A stretch of DNA of 36,467 bases from Agathobacter sp. (lineage in GTDB: Bacteria; Bacillota; Clostridia; Lachnospirales; Lachnospiraceae): positions 1 through 36,467 of the forward strand of contig JAFQRZ010000031.1 in the NCBI GenBank assembly GCA_017409825.1, written 5' to 3'. This document shows positions 1 through 7,205 of the stretch, piece by piece. Numbering within the stretch: the first letter of the stretch is position 1; each line of letters starts with the position of its first letter. Under the pieces are notes generated by a model. The model had not been told where the DNA came from. It did not search any database and saw only the letters and a program-made list of their open reading frames with translations. The translations under genes were made by a program, and so were the position numbers.

Positions 1-1
1 T

Positions 2-322
2 ACGCTGAAAGTGCCGAGTTCACTTATCAATTCAAATTCATCCGTAACAAGAACATACCAGATGATTAGAGTACACGATGGAGTAGCCACAGTCATTCCT
101 TGTACTTATAATGCAGCAAATCAAACCATCTCTTGTGAAACCGACCAATTTTCAACATATGCTCTTGCGTATGTTGATCAGCAGAATAATGATGTAAAAG
201 TCGAAGTTCCAAAGACGGGAGATGTAAGTAACGCATATATATGGTTTATCCTTGCATTAGTTATCGGAATTGGAGCACTATACTTAGGTAAAAAAGGATT
301 AGTGCTAAAAAAGGAAAACTAA
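2..322 (+). CDS. C-terminal part of a sortase-anchored surface protein (5' end outside window)
   Basis: The frame is open from base 2, so the gene begins upstream of the window; the GTG at 11 is probably just an internal valine codon. The last part shows a STYALAYVD segment of the kind that closes the stalk of many clostridial surface proteins, then a linker, the sorting-type motif VPKTGD (an LPXTG variant), a hydrophobic stretch of about 20 residues (AYIWFILALVIGIGALYLG) and a short lysine-rich tail ending KKEN. This is the classic cell-wall sorting signal, so the protein is expected to be attached to peptidoglycan by a sortase. The ligand or enzyme domain lies outside the window and cannot be named. 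A strong terminator follows at 366-390, so this is the last gene of its transcript. Confidence 0.8.
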   Translation, partial: TLKVPSSLINSNSSVTRTYQMIRVHDGVATVIPCTYNAANQTISCETDQFSTYALAYVDQQNNDVKVEVPKTGDVSNAYIWFILALVIGIGALYLGKKGLVLKKEN

Positions 323-365
323 ATGAGACATAAAAACAGTAGAAAAACTGTTGCTAAGAAAAGAC

Positions 366-390
366 GGGCAGGTGGCACCTGCCCTCTTTT
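366..390 (+). terminator. Rho-independent terminator after the surface protein gene
   Basis: A GC-rich hairpin, arms GGGCAGGT (366-373) and ACCTGCCC (377-384) with a three-base loop, is followed by TCTTTT. An A-rich stretch just upstream could pair with the T-tract and make it act in both directions. Confidence 0.85.
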
Positions 391-593
391 AGGTATGGAC
401 AGAAATATGTTTGGCTATTTATAAGTATAATTTATGCTTGCATGTTTTTAAGACTTCTGAAAATGCCTGAAACGTCAGTGTTTTCAAGGGTTTGAGGACT
501 TTTGGTAAAAATGCAAAGCTATCGTATTTTATAGGAAAATGGTGTAGTGGAATTGGACGGAGACGTCAAATATCGGGATAAGAAATGAATGAG

Positions 594-636
594 ACCCATG
601 TGCTTGCGGAGGTGAGTGCATGGGTTTTGTTTTTTT
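594..636 (+). terminator. Terminator-like hairpin with no gene in front of it
   Basis: Arms ACCCATG (594-600) and CATGGGT (619-625) enclose an 18-base loop and are followed by TTTGTTTTTTT. No coding sequence ends within 270 bases upstream. It could end a small RNA transcribed from 391-590, back up the terminator at 366-390, or be the relic of a lost gene. Confidence 0.5.
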
Positions 637-770
637 GGGGGGGGAACAAGCGATAAAAGTAAGCGATAAAAAGCGACAGTAAGAGTGGAAGAAAATACGC
701 AAGGTAATACGGAAGATGTGTATAGGATATCATAATGTGTCACAAATGAATGGTTAGGCTTGCATACTTA

Positions 771-792
771 CTTGCATGTGTGCACATGCAAG
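771..792. repeat. Near-perfect 22-bp palindrome
   Basis: The 10-base arms CTTGCATGTG and CACATGCAAG are separated by two bases. The core word TTGCATG recurs at about 437 and, partly, at 760. There is no T-tract, so it looks more like a protein-binding or recombination site than a terminator. Confidence 0.6.
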
Positions 793-837
793 CTACATAC
801 AAGGTAGGCTTGTGAAAAAAGTTTGTTTCGAAATATG

Positions 838-859
838 AAAAAAATTAAAGTTTCGAAAG
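838..859 (+). repeat. 22-bp direct repeat, copy 1, containing TTTCGAAA
   Basis: This 22-bp sequence, seven A followed by TTAAAGTTTCGAAAG, recurs exactly at 917-938. Copy 1 ends eight bases before the -35 box of the promoter in front of the ATPase gene. A further TTTCGAAA lies at 826-833. The 8-bp palindrome inside suggests a dimeric regulator. Confidence 0.75.
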
Positions 860-866
860 TGAATGG

Positions 867-896
867 TTGAATAAATTATACATAAGGTGTTATAAT
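867..896 (+). promoter_or_regulatory. Sigma-A type promoter of the ATPase-HEPN pair
   Basis: TTGAAT (867-872) and a perfect TATAAT (891-896) are separated by 18 bases. Transcription would start near 903, about 45 bases before the ATG at 949. The promoter lies exactly between the two 22-bp repeats, which fits repression through DNA looping or cooperative binding. Confidence 0.7.
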
Positions 897-916
897 ACGA
901 TTAGTTTCAAAACAAT

Positions 917-938
917 AAAAAAATTAAAGTTTCGAAAG
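917..938 (+). repeat. 22-bp direct repeat, copy 2, just before the ATPase start
   Basis: An exact copy of 838-859, spaced 79 bases from it. It lies downstream of the expected transcription start and ends 10 bases before the ATG, so a bound protein would block both elongation and, in the mRNA, the region next to the weak ribosome site GGTGA. Confidence 0.75.
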
Positions 939-948
939 CGGTGAAGAT

Positions 949-2148
949 ATGAAGACAATTGTAAGAGAAAGATATTTGGAAAGAATTAAAGCATTAAAGG
1001 ATACTCCTGATATAAAGATTATTATGGGTATCAGACGTTCCGGAAAATCTAATTTGATGCAGGCTTATATTAATTATTTGAAAAGCGAGTTTAAAGATGT
1101 CAATATTATTTTTATTGACTTTATGGATTTGGAATTTGAAGAAATAAAGGAATATCACGCTTTGCACAAGTATGTGGAAGATAGATACGATAAGGAAAAG
1201 CAGAATTATCTATTTGTGGACGAAGTACAGTTATGTCCAAATTTTGAGTTAGCAATCAATAGCTTATATTCGAAAAATAAATATGATATCTATATAACCG
1301 GTTCAAATGCTTTTTTGCTTAGTGCTGATTTGGCAACTTTGTTCACGGGAAGATATATTGAAATTCATATGTTCCCATTCAGTTTTAAGGAGTATTGTGA
1401 GTATTATAGTGACCAAGCAGACAAGGACAAATTGTTTGAAGAATATTTCATCAAGGGTGGTTTGGCAGGTTCATATGCATACAACACTGACTTGGATAGA
1501 ACAACTTATATCAAGGAAGTGTACGAAACTATTGTAAATAGAGATTTAGTACAAAAATATAATTTGCCTGATACGCAGGTGCTCCGTCAGTTGAGTGAGT
1601 TTCTGATGGATAATATAAGCAATCTGACTTCTCCGAATAGAGTAAGTGATATTTTGACTGCTAATGAAGTGCCGACAAATCATGTGACGATAGGAAAATA
1701 CATCAAGTATTTATGTAATGCATTTATATTTTATGACATTAAGAGATACGACATACGAGGCAAGAAATATTTAGAAACTTCGGATAAGTTTTATATGTGT
1801 GATACAGGAATGCGTTATGCAATATTGGGTAGTCGAAATATGGATTATGGGCGAGTATATGAAAACATTGTATGCGTAGAACTTCTGCGTAGGGGATATG
1901 AAGTTTATGTTGGAAAACTCTATCAAAAAGAAATTGATTTCGTTGCACAGCGTGGCAGTGAGAAAATATATATTCAAGTAAGTGATAATATATCTAATCC
2001 GGAAACTTTTGAGAGAGAATATTCTACGTTGCTGCAAATAAAGGACGCCTATCCCAAGATGATTATTGCAAGAACAAAGCATCCTAAATACACATACGAA
2101 GGAATTGAGGTGTATGATATCGCTGATTGGTTGCTAGAAAAAGAGTAG
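949..2148 (+). CDS. AAA-type ATPase with C-terminal DUF4143 nuclease-like domain
   Basis: A 399-residue member of the AAA_14/DUF4143 ATP-binding family, abundant in gut Firmicutes and Bacteroidetes and of unsettled function. Residues 27-34 form the P-loop GIRRSGKS and DE at 91-92 the Walker B (YLFVDEVQ); the ITGSNAFLLS segment is the usual sensor-1 region. The C-terminal DUF4143 part carries an E-I-D-F motif at about 328-331 followed by KIYIQVS, the spacing of a PD-(D/E)XK nuclease-like fold, although nuclease activity is not established for the family. There is no signal peptide or membrane segment, so it is cytoplasmic. It is preceded by a strong promoter between two 22-bp repeats and followed 35 bases later by the HEPN gene, with no terminator between, so the two are probably co-transcribed. 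A defence or toxin-antitoxin-like role is inferred from that neighbour only. Confidence 0.85.
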   Translation: MKTIVRERYLERIKALKDTPDIKIIMGIRRSGKSNLMQAYINYLKSEFKDVNIIFIDFMDLEFEEIKEYHALHKYVEDRYDKEKQNYLFVDEVQLCPNFELAINSLYSKNKYDIYITGSNAFLLSADLATLFTGRYIEIHMFPFSFKEYCEYYSDQADKDKLFEEYFIKGGLAGSYAYNTDLDRTTYIKEVYETIVNRDLVQKYNLPDTQVLRQLSEFLMDNISNLTSPNRVSDILTANEVPTNHVTIGKYIKYLCNAFIFYDIKRYDIRGKKYLETSDKFYMCDTGMRYAILGSRNMDYGRVYENIVCVELLRRGYEVYVGKLYQKEIDFVAQRGSEKIYIQVSDNISNPETFEREYSTLLQIKDAYPKMIIARTKHPKYTYEGIEVYDIADWLLEKE

Positions 2149-2217
2149 ATTATAAATATGTGATTTTAGGAAAGGAGGATTTCATGGATATAAAAAAATA
2201 CTACCTATGCATGTCGC

Positions 2218-3633
2218 GTGGTAAGTATAAATGGTCAAGAGGTTGATTATCTTTCTGAATTGGTGATAGATGAGGAATGCATAACAAGAATTACGATAAA
2301 AGAAGTAGAACGTAAAATTTATGATAAAGTAAGAAGTGAAACTGTTGTAAATGTTGTTGTTAAGTATGAGGCGACATATATAACCATAGTAGAGTGTCAA
2401 TTAGTTAATAAGTCATACAGGATGGGCTCGGACTGTAATGAAAGCATAATTAATTTGAAGTATATGTCATCTTTGCTTCTGCTTGATTATTTGTGGATTT
2501 CTTCTCAGGAAATTCGATTTACTGGAATTAACTATGAAATCACGGAGATTACGGAGCTACTAGGTGTGTATCCATATAAAATAGATTATGATGAATTAGC
2601 ATTTCCTAGGGTGGAATGTGATATTAAAGGTGATGTTGTCTCAAAAATGGTAGGTCATGGGTTTTCCTATTTTGTTGCTCCTTCAATAACGCATGAACAA
2701 GATGGGCTGCATGTATCAATGTATGGCAGGATTCAATATTCGGGTGGAAAGGAAAGAAATATTAGTGAAATTTACGAGTTACTGAATAGTATTTGTTTGT
2801 TTTTTGAGATTCTGTCAGGTGAAATTATTACGATAGGGGATGTGCCTTTGAATCATGGTGAACGTTCGATTAAGACAGTAGGATTATGTAATTTTCCTAA
2901 GAATAAACTTAATTCATTGCAATCAAACTTTGATACCAGATCTTACCTGCGAAAAGGTCTTTTTAAGATTTCTGATTTTGAAGAGGGGATTGGCTCGGCT
3001 ATTACGGTGTTTTATAAGATTCAGAATGAGTGTATGTTGGCTTGTGAAGCCTATAAGCAAATACTTTTGGATGAGGAAATAAAAATAAGCACATACAATA
3101 AATTCTTGAAGGTTATGCAAGTTGTGGAGGGCTTTCAGAGGACAAAGATTGATGAGAGTGAAGAAGTAGAGTTTGATAATAAAAAGAACGAGCTTATGGA
3201 GAAACTGGACGAGACTGATAGGGCATTTGTAAAGAAATATACATTTTATAATGGGCAGAATTTCAGAAAGTGTATGAATGAATTTACAATAGGGAGCATT
3301 CAAATTATATCAGGATTGCCAAGAACAAAAGCTAAAGAAGCGAGTGAGAAAATTATTGGTAAGATAATAAATGATAGAGATGTATATACACATGCATCCA
3401 AAGAGGCAAGACCTATATTAACTATAGAAGAATTACAAGCAGTTAATTATTGTTATAAGAGTTTCTTTAGGGTATTGGTATTAAATAATATGGGTTTGTC
3501 AGAACGGATTATAAGAAAACGATTACTGTTTGATAGAAAATTTGTAGTATATTATGAGAAGTTATTTAAACTCAAGATAGAAAAAGAAGATAATTATCAT
3601 GATACAGGAGAATTTGATCAAATGATGTGGTGA
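2218..3633 (+). CDS. ApeA-like HEPN ribonuclease, probable phage-defence protein (apparent 5' frame disruption)
   Basis: A 471-residue frame. The N-terminal half (to about 270) is beta-rich and resembles the ApeA N-terminal domain; the C-terminal half is alpha-helical and ends in an Apea-like HEPN domain with the catalytic-type motif R-x4-H as RDVYTH (R387 to H392). HEPN domains of this kind cleave RNA in abortive phage defence, and ApeA is a single-protein defence system. The start is doubtful. The only strong ribosome site, AAAGGAGG at 2171-2178, serves ATG 2184, but that frame stops at 2246. Removing one A from the seven-A run at 2192-2198 would join ATG 2184 to the long frame as MDIKNTTYACRVVSINGQ. 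So either the run is slippery or phase-variable, or this is a frameshift (real or sequencing error); the fallback start, GTG 2218, has no ribosome site. Family assignment is by pattern, moderately sure. Confidence 0.65.
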   Translation: MVSINGQEVDYLSELVIDEECITRITIKEVERKIYDKVRSETVVNVVVKYEATYITIVECQLVNKSYRMGSDCNESIINLKYMSSLLLLDYLWISSQEIRFTGINYEITEITELLGVYPYKIDYDELAFPRVECDIKGDVVSKMVGHGFSYFVAPSITHEQDGLHVSMYGRIQYSGGKERNISEIYELLNSICLFFEILSGEIITIGDVPLNHGERSIKTVGLCNFPKNKLNSLQSNFDTRSYLRKGLFKISDFEEGIGSAITVFYKIQNECMLACEAYKQILLDEEIKISTYNKFLKVMQVVEGFQRTKIDESEEVEFDNKKNELMEKLDETDRAFVKKYTFYNGQNFRKCMNEFTIGSIQIISGLPRTKAKEASEKIIGKIINDRDVYTHASKEARPILTIEELQAVNYCYKSFFRVLVLNNMGLSERIIRKRLLFDRKFVVYYEKLFKLKIEKEDNYHDTGEFDQMMW

Positions 3634-3672
3634 GTTTAAATATAGTATATAGATAACGACAATTCCATTCTA

Positions 3673-3699
3673 TAAAGAAAAATGTGTAAATGCCGATAT
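3673..3699 (+). promoter_or_regulatory. Sigma-D (flagellar sigma) type promoter, copy 1
   Basis: TAAA (3673-3676), 15 bases, then GCCGATAT (3692-3699) match the Bacillus sigma-D consensus TAAA-N15-GCCGATAT at every position. Transcription would start near 3706, in front of the GGATTG-loop hairpin and the gene at 3786. Confidence 0.8.
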
Positions 3700-3716
3700 A
3701 TGTTATAGCTAAGGAA

Positions 3717-3764
3717 AGCGTCTATTTTCAAAGGATTGAATTTGAAAATAGACGCTGTTTTTTT
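3717..3764 (+). promoter_or_regulatory. GGATTG-loop hairpin with T-tract, copy 1 (attenuator, small RNA end or CsrA site)
   Basis: A perfect 16-bp stem, 3717-3732 with 3741-3756, encloses the loop GGATTGAA; seven T follow (3758-3764). It lies between a sigma-D-like promoter and the ribosome site of the next gene. The loop sequence AAAGGATTG contains ARGGAT, the core of the CsrA recognition sequence, presented as CsrA prefers in a hairpin, and a second GGA lies just before the stem (TAAGGAAAG). From the predicted start to the T-tract is about 60 bases, so it could be a separate small RNA or an attenuator. Confidence 0.7.
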
Positions 3765-3785
3765 GTTTGGATTGGAGGTTTTATT

Positions 3786-4751
3786 ATGAGAATACAAGCA
3801 CCAAATACATTTTATACAGGGACTTACTCTGTTTTGAATACGAATAGTGGTTCATCATTTCCGTATGCGATGAAAGTTGAAGGGTATGGAAATTCAGGAA
3901 ACCAAAAGAGCTTATTTCAGTTTGCACATGTGATAATAACGGAACATATGGTAAATGCAAAATATGGTACAAAGATTACAAATGGTCCGAGGATACAGAT
4001 GCAGACAGCGGGGAGTAAGAAAACGGAAGAATGGGTAAATGTTTCCAAAGAAGAGTTAGAGGCAGTAAAACTCCCAGATTCTTTTGAAGAATTAAAGAAA
4101 GAAAACTCTTTTTATTATCATGGAGAAGCAATAACTGATTATGAACTGATACAGACTGCAGTAGCATTAGGTAAAATGGAACTGCCTGTAGACGAAGCAA
4201 AAGACAATCCCTTTAAAGTCGCAATGGATGCGTTTGAAGTGCTTGTCAGAGACCAGGCAGCTCCGAAAAACTCATGGTCAAATACATTGTATTCTGAAGA
4301 TGGAAAATATACCTTTACAAAGACTGAAAGTGGAAGATGGCTTATGCATTTGTTGGATGATGTTGGGATGGAAGCTTCTGTGGAAGATATTGCGAATTGG
4401 ATGATGAGTGGCACGCCCAATAGAAATATTGAGACACGCTACCTGAATTATCTTCATACTGTAGATCCGGATTTATATAATGTGGCTATGCGAATAGGTT
4501 CGGAAGTCCGTACAAATGGTTTTATGGAGGATTTACACCAGCAGGGAATATTAAGTGATAGTCAAAATCAGTATGATATGAGTCTGTTGGGTATGTTGTT
4601 TGGTAAAGATGCGGATAGTATGCGTCTGTTATTGCATGGGTGTAAAGAGTCAGGAAATTTTTTTGAGTTGTTGGATTTATACAGCCCAGATGGAGCAAAA
4701 TCGTTGGATAAGCTTCGGGAACAGCAAAGCAAGAATGGTGGAATTGTTTAG
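3786..4751 (+). CDS. Unknown protein of the sigma-D-type region, starts MRIQAPNTFYTG
   Basis: A 321-residue protein of no family I recognise. ATG 3786 is chosen because TTGGAGG stands eight bases before it; the frame could be extended to 3690 but that part lies in the promoter and hairpin. There is no signal peptide, no membrane segment and only one cysteine, near the C-terminus. The first 30 residues are rich in S, N, T and Y and look disordered; the rest is acidic and mostly helical, with a conserved-looking NTLYSEDGKYTFTKTESGRW segment near residue 195 and a C-terminal helical part. The start MRI followed by a polar, flexible leader resembles substrates of the flagellar type III exporter, which fits the sigma-D-type promoter upstream, but this is inference. 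It is the first gene of the 3786-11879 cluster and is separated from the next by its own promoter. Confidence 0.8.
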   Translation: MRIQAPNTFYTGTYSVLNTNSGSSFPYAMKVEGYGNSGNQKSLFQFAHVIITEHMVNAKYGTKITNGPRIQMQTAGSKKTEEWVNVSKEELEAVKLPDSFEELKKENSFYYHGEAITDYELIQTAVALGKMELPVDEAKDNPFKVAMDAFEVLVRDQAAPKNSWSNTLYSEDGKYTFTKTESGRWLMHLLDDVGMEASVEDIANWMMSGTPNRNIETRYLNYLHTVDPDLYNVAMRIGSEVRTNGFMEDLHQQGILSDSQNQYDMSLLGMLFGKDADSMRLLLHGCKESGNFFELLDLYSPDGAKSLDKLREQQSKNGGIV

Positions 4752-4797
4752 TATAAATGATTCATTCCCATTCAGATAAGGTTTCGTTCCATTACGC

Positions 4798-4824
4798 TAA
4801 GAAAAAATGAATATTGGTCGATAT
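4798..4824 (+). promoter_or_regulatory. Sigma-D type promoter, copy 2
   Basis: TAAG (4798-4801), 15 bases, GTCGATAT (4817-4824): one mismatch in each box against TAAA-N15-GCCGATAT and the same spacing as copy 1. The bases that follow (GTTAATAGCTAGGAGAGCG) are also closely related to those behind copy 1. Confidence 0.7.
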
Positions 4825-4840
4825 AGTTAATAGCTAGGAG

Positions 4841-4888
4841 AGCGTCTATTTTCAAAGGATTGAATTTGAAGATAGACGCTTATTTTTT
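4841..4888 (+). promoter_or_regulatory. GGATTG-loop hairpin with T-tract, copy 2
   Basis: Stem 4841-4856 with 4865-4880 and loop GGATTGAA, followed by TATTTTTT. It is nearly identical to copy 1; the single difference in the right arm (A to G) replaces a U-A by a U-G pair and keeps the stem. As in copy 1 a second GGA (CTAGGAGAG) precedes the stem. It stands between promoter copy 2 and the twin-hairpin leader of the 4972 gene. Confidence 0.7.
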
Positions 4889-4906
4889 GCTAAATAATAT
4901 AATTAA

Positions 4907-4959
4907 ACCACTTGGACCTTTCGGAAAGTGGTGCAACTCTGACTGACAGATGAGTTGCA
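4907..4959 (+). promoter_or_regulatory. Twin-hairpin leader RNA element, copy A
   Basis: Hairpin 1: ACCACTT (4907-4913) pairs with AAGTGGT (4926-4932), loop GGACCTTTCGGA. Hairpin 2: GCAACTC (4933-4939) pairs with GAGTTGC (4952-4958), loop TGACTGACAGAT. The second stem ends two bases before the AAAGGAG ribosome site of the 4972 gene. Copy B at 10183-10234 has the same loops and spacing but different, still pairing, stem bases, which argues for a conserved RNA structure. I do not recognise it as a known riboswitch. Confidence 0.7.
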
Positions 4960-4971
4960 GAAAGGAGAAAT

Positions 4972-7122
4972 ATGGGTATCAATGGTGTAGGGGCATACTA
5001 TGCACAAAATTATGCTACACAAAACCGAAGTCGCGCTATAGGGCATAATGTGTCTGGACTTGGTGGTGAATCAATTGGAAATGCAACATCGCTTTCGGAA
5101 TCATCTAGTAACGGGAAGAAAATAGGTATCACTACGGTTGGAAACAAGGGATATATTGCAATGTATGCAGATTCCTCAACGGAACAAGATCCAGTTATTA
5201 AGATTGGAGATTATGAAGTAAGAGTGAAAGAGGTTAATCCAAACAATGCTACCAAAATGGAAATGTTTGCGTTAATGTCTTATTTGGATGACCAAGGTCT
5301 TACAAATGATCAAGGAATGAAGTCTTTTAACAAGATGACAGCGTATTCCGCACAGGCAGAGTATAATGGATATTGTAGTGGTCTCTCTAATGAGAATGCG
5401 GCATGGACAGAAAAAAGAGACTGGATTGGTATCTTAGGAAATGCAAAAGAATCATTTTACAACATACCTCAAACCTATGAACAGGGATTAGAGTGTGAAA
5501 AGATAATTGACAATTTAAAAAAGTACACTGGGTCATCTTTGAATTCTAATAGTGACTATCTATCACAAATTCATAAGAAGATAGAAGAAATGCAGGAAAA
5601 ACTTGATAACGATGAAGTAAATGAGTCTTTCCAAATTGGAGGGCAAACTTTTACTGTTGAAGAGTGGGATGAATTTTTAAAGAAGTTTGATTCTATCCAA
5701 GAGGCTATGGAAGCACTGATGAAAGAACGTCATACAAAAATGGAAGAGCAACAAACCAACACGGAAGAAGTGATAGATGCAACTACAACGGAAATGATAG
5801 TTTCTGAGAGTACATCTTGTACCTATCCGATAGGTAGTTCGAATGGCGAAGATGTGTTACATATTACCTGGTATACAGAGGAAGGAATCTTTTGTAGAAA
5901 AGCAGGACAAACCGAAGGATACGAATGGTCTATTCCATTTGAAAACAAAGAGCAATATAACAAAGTAATGGAATTTATTGGTCAGCTTCCAAAAGATAGT
6001 GATTGGAGATTTGCATCACAAGAAGGCTTTTGGAAAGATTTTTTGGATGATGAAATTGATATGAGTAGTTTTATAGATTCTATCAAGAATACAAACAAAA
6101 AAGTTGCTAGTAAAGAATATTCAGCAGAGGAAATACAAGAAGCTATTGACCGAGAGATTCAAAGCAATCAGCATAAGAAAAAATCCTTATATGAAATGTT
6201 AATCAATACATGTCCAGAAGGTACTAACGCTACATTTCGTTTTGTAGGAGAAAGTAAAATATATAATTTCTATGAATTTATTGAGGAGTTCCAAAGACGT
6301 TCTGATGAAATCTCTTTAGATTCAACATCTGCAATATCTAATACTAGAAGAACAGAAATAAAAGTTTCAAACTTTAAAGAACATGAAACTGCAAACTATA
6401 AGTTTGTTCCTGAACCAACGATTGGAAAAGGTGGTATGAGAATCTTAAAGAATGGTCAAAGCGTAGCAGTATTTTCTGCTGACAATTTGAAGATTCGAGT
6501 AGATGAGAAAACAGGAACAAGAGTCTTGATTAGTGAAATTCCAGGCATTGGTAATTCTTGGTATGATGCACTACCAGTAGATGTGGAATTAGAAAATGGA
6601 TTAGCAGAGGCAATAGGAGTAGATGATATTCCAGAGGTTGCTTTAGATGGTTACTACATTGGAACTCACGCTGGAACAGGAATACAGTATGTAATGAGAC
6701 CTGGCGATGAGGGACGAGGCGGTAAGGTGCTTCTTAAAGATGCAGCGGATGTGGCAAAATATAATGCTTTGGCAGAAGAATATTTTAACCGTTATCCTAA
6801 TTTAGTCACAAGTCCAGAATATGGAAGAATATATGCTTCTTTTGAAATCTGTGGAATGATGGAGCGAACACCAACAGGTTTTGTAAGGATTGGATTTGAC
6901 AATATTTCTTATAACGATAACTTGGACTATAAGAAGAATTGGAGTGCTAAGATAACTGGAGAGACATGGGATTTGTTATGGAAATGGTTAGAAGAGAACA
7001 GGAGCCATATGGAAGACGTAGGCGAGTTTAGTACTTGGGGTGATATTATAGACGAACTCGGAGGTTCATATGAAAGAGTTTGGTCTGATGAAGAGTTGTT
7101 ACAAGGGTACTTGAATAACTAA
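4972..7122 (+). CDS. Large unknown protein of the sigma-D-type region, starts MGINGVGAYYAQN
   Basis: A 716-residue protein without signal peptide or membrane segment; I recognise no family. ATG 4972 follows AAAGGAG at the usual distance. The first 55 residues (MGINGVGAYYAQNYATQNRS onward) are rich in N, Q, S and G and look unstructured. A helical, coiled-coil-like part is seen near residues 175-270, with an EEWDEFLKKF segment and many E, K and Q. A mixed alpha/beta middle part (about 285-370) carries HITWYTEEGIFCRKAG, and a long globular C-terminal part (about 460-716) contains YYIGTHAGTGIQYVMRPGDE. No catalytic motif stands out. The gene is led by its own sigma-D-type promoter, the GGATTG hairpin and twin-hairpin copy A, the last shared with the 10249 gene. 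It sits directly in front of the LytTR/GHKL pair, suggesting joint function. Confidence 0.8.
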   Translation: MGINGVGAYYAQNYATQNRSRAIGHNVSGLGGESIGNATSLSESSSNGKKIGITTVGNKGYIAMYADSSTEQDPVIKIGDYEVRVKEVNPNNATKMEMFALMSYLDDQGLTNDQGMKSFNKMTAYSAQAEYNGYCSGLSNENAAWTEKRDWIGILGNAKESFYNIPQTYEQGLECEKIIDNLKKYTGSSLNSNSDYLSQIHKKIEEMQEKLDNDEVNESFQIGGQTFTVEEWDEFLKKFDSIQEAMEALMKERHTKMEEQQTNTEEVIDATTTEMIVSESTSCTYPIGSSNGEDVLHITWYTEEGIFCRKAGQTEGYEWSIPFENKEQYNKVMEFIGQLPKDSDWRFASQEGFWKDFLDDEIDMSSFIDSIKNTNKKVASKEYSAEEIQEAIDREIQSNQHKKKSLYEMLINTCPEGTNATFRFVGESKIYNFYEFIEEFQRRSDEISLDSTSAISNTRRTEIKVSNFKEHETANYKFVPEPTIGKGGMRILKNGQSVAVFSADNLKIRVDEKTGTRVLISEIPGIGNSWYDALPVDVELENGLAEAIGVDDIPEVALDGYYIGTHAGTGIQYVMRPGDEGRGGKVLLKDAADVAKYNALAEEYFNRYPNLVTSPEYGRIYASFEICGMMERTPTGFVRIGFDNISYNDNLDYKKNWSAKITGETWDLLWKWLEENRSHMEDVGEFSTWGDIIDELGGSYERVWSDEELLQGYLNN

Positions 7123-7163
7123 ATTTTTCGTTCCAATAGAGGTAGCATTTGGTTCCTTTGCAA

Positions 7164-7190
7164 TTGAAAAACTAAATATTTTTACGATAT
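7164..7190 (+). promoter_or_regulatory. Weak sigma-D-like promoter, copy 3
   Basis: The box TACGATAT (7183-7190) keeps the CGATAT core of the sigma-D -10 element, but at a distance of 15 bases only TTGA (7164-7167) is found. It stands in front of hairpin copy 3 as in the other two copies, which is the main reason for listing it. Confidence 0.35.
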
Positions 7191-7205
7191 AATCAGCAAC
7201 AAGGG

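Larger units (their letters stand above)
391..948. other. Non-coding stretch with no gene recognised
   Basis: No protein-like reading frame was found on either strand; the 74-codon minus-strand frame at 519-743 has no ribosome site and no family resemblance. The stretch holds a terminator-like hairpin (594-636), eight consecutive G after its T-tract (637-644), a tandem 11-bp repeat AAGCGATAAAA (648-658 and 661-671), several TTGCATG words, a near-perfect palindrome (771-792) and, close to the next gene, two identical 22-bp repeats around a promoter. It may be a decayed or integration-prone spacer at the edge of the defence genes that follow. Confidence 0.6.

Noticed and set aside
594-636. T-box leader or riboswitch expression platform
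   Set aside because: No T-box sequence or specifier stem upstream and no aminoacyl or transport gene downstream.
519-743. 74-codon minus-strand frame
   Set aside because: No ribosome site, odd composition, covers the terminator hairpin and the poly-G run; not a gene.
4907-4959. Reading the twin-hairpin element as a c-di-GMP riboswitch
   Set aside because: It lacks the conserved core sequences of class I and II c-di-GMP riboswitches and is too short.
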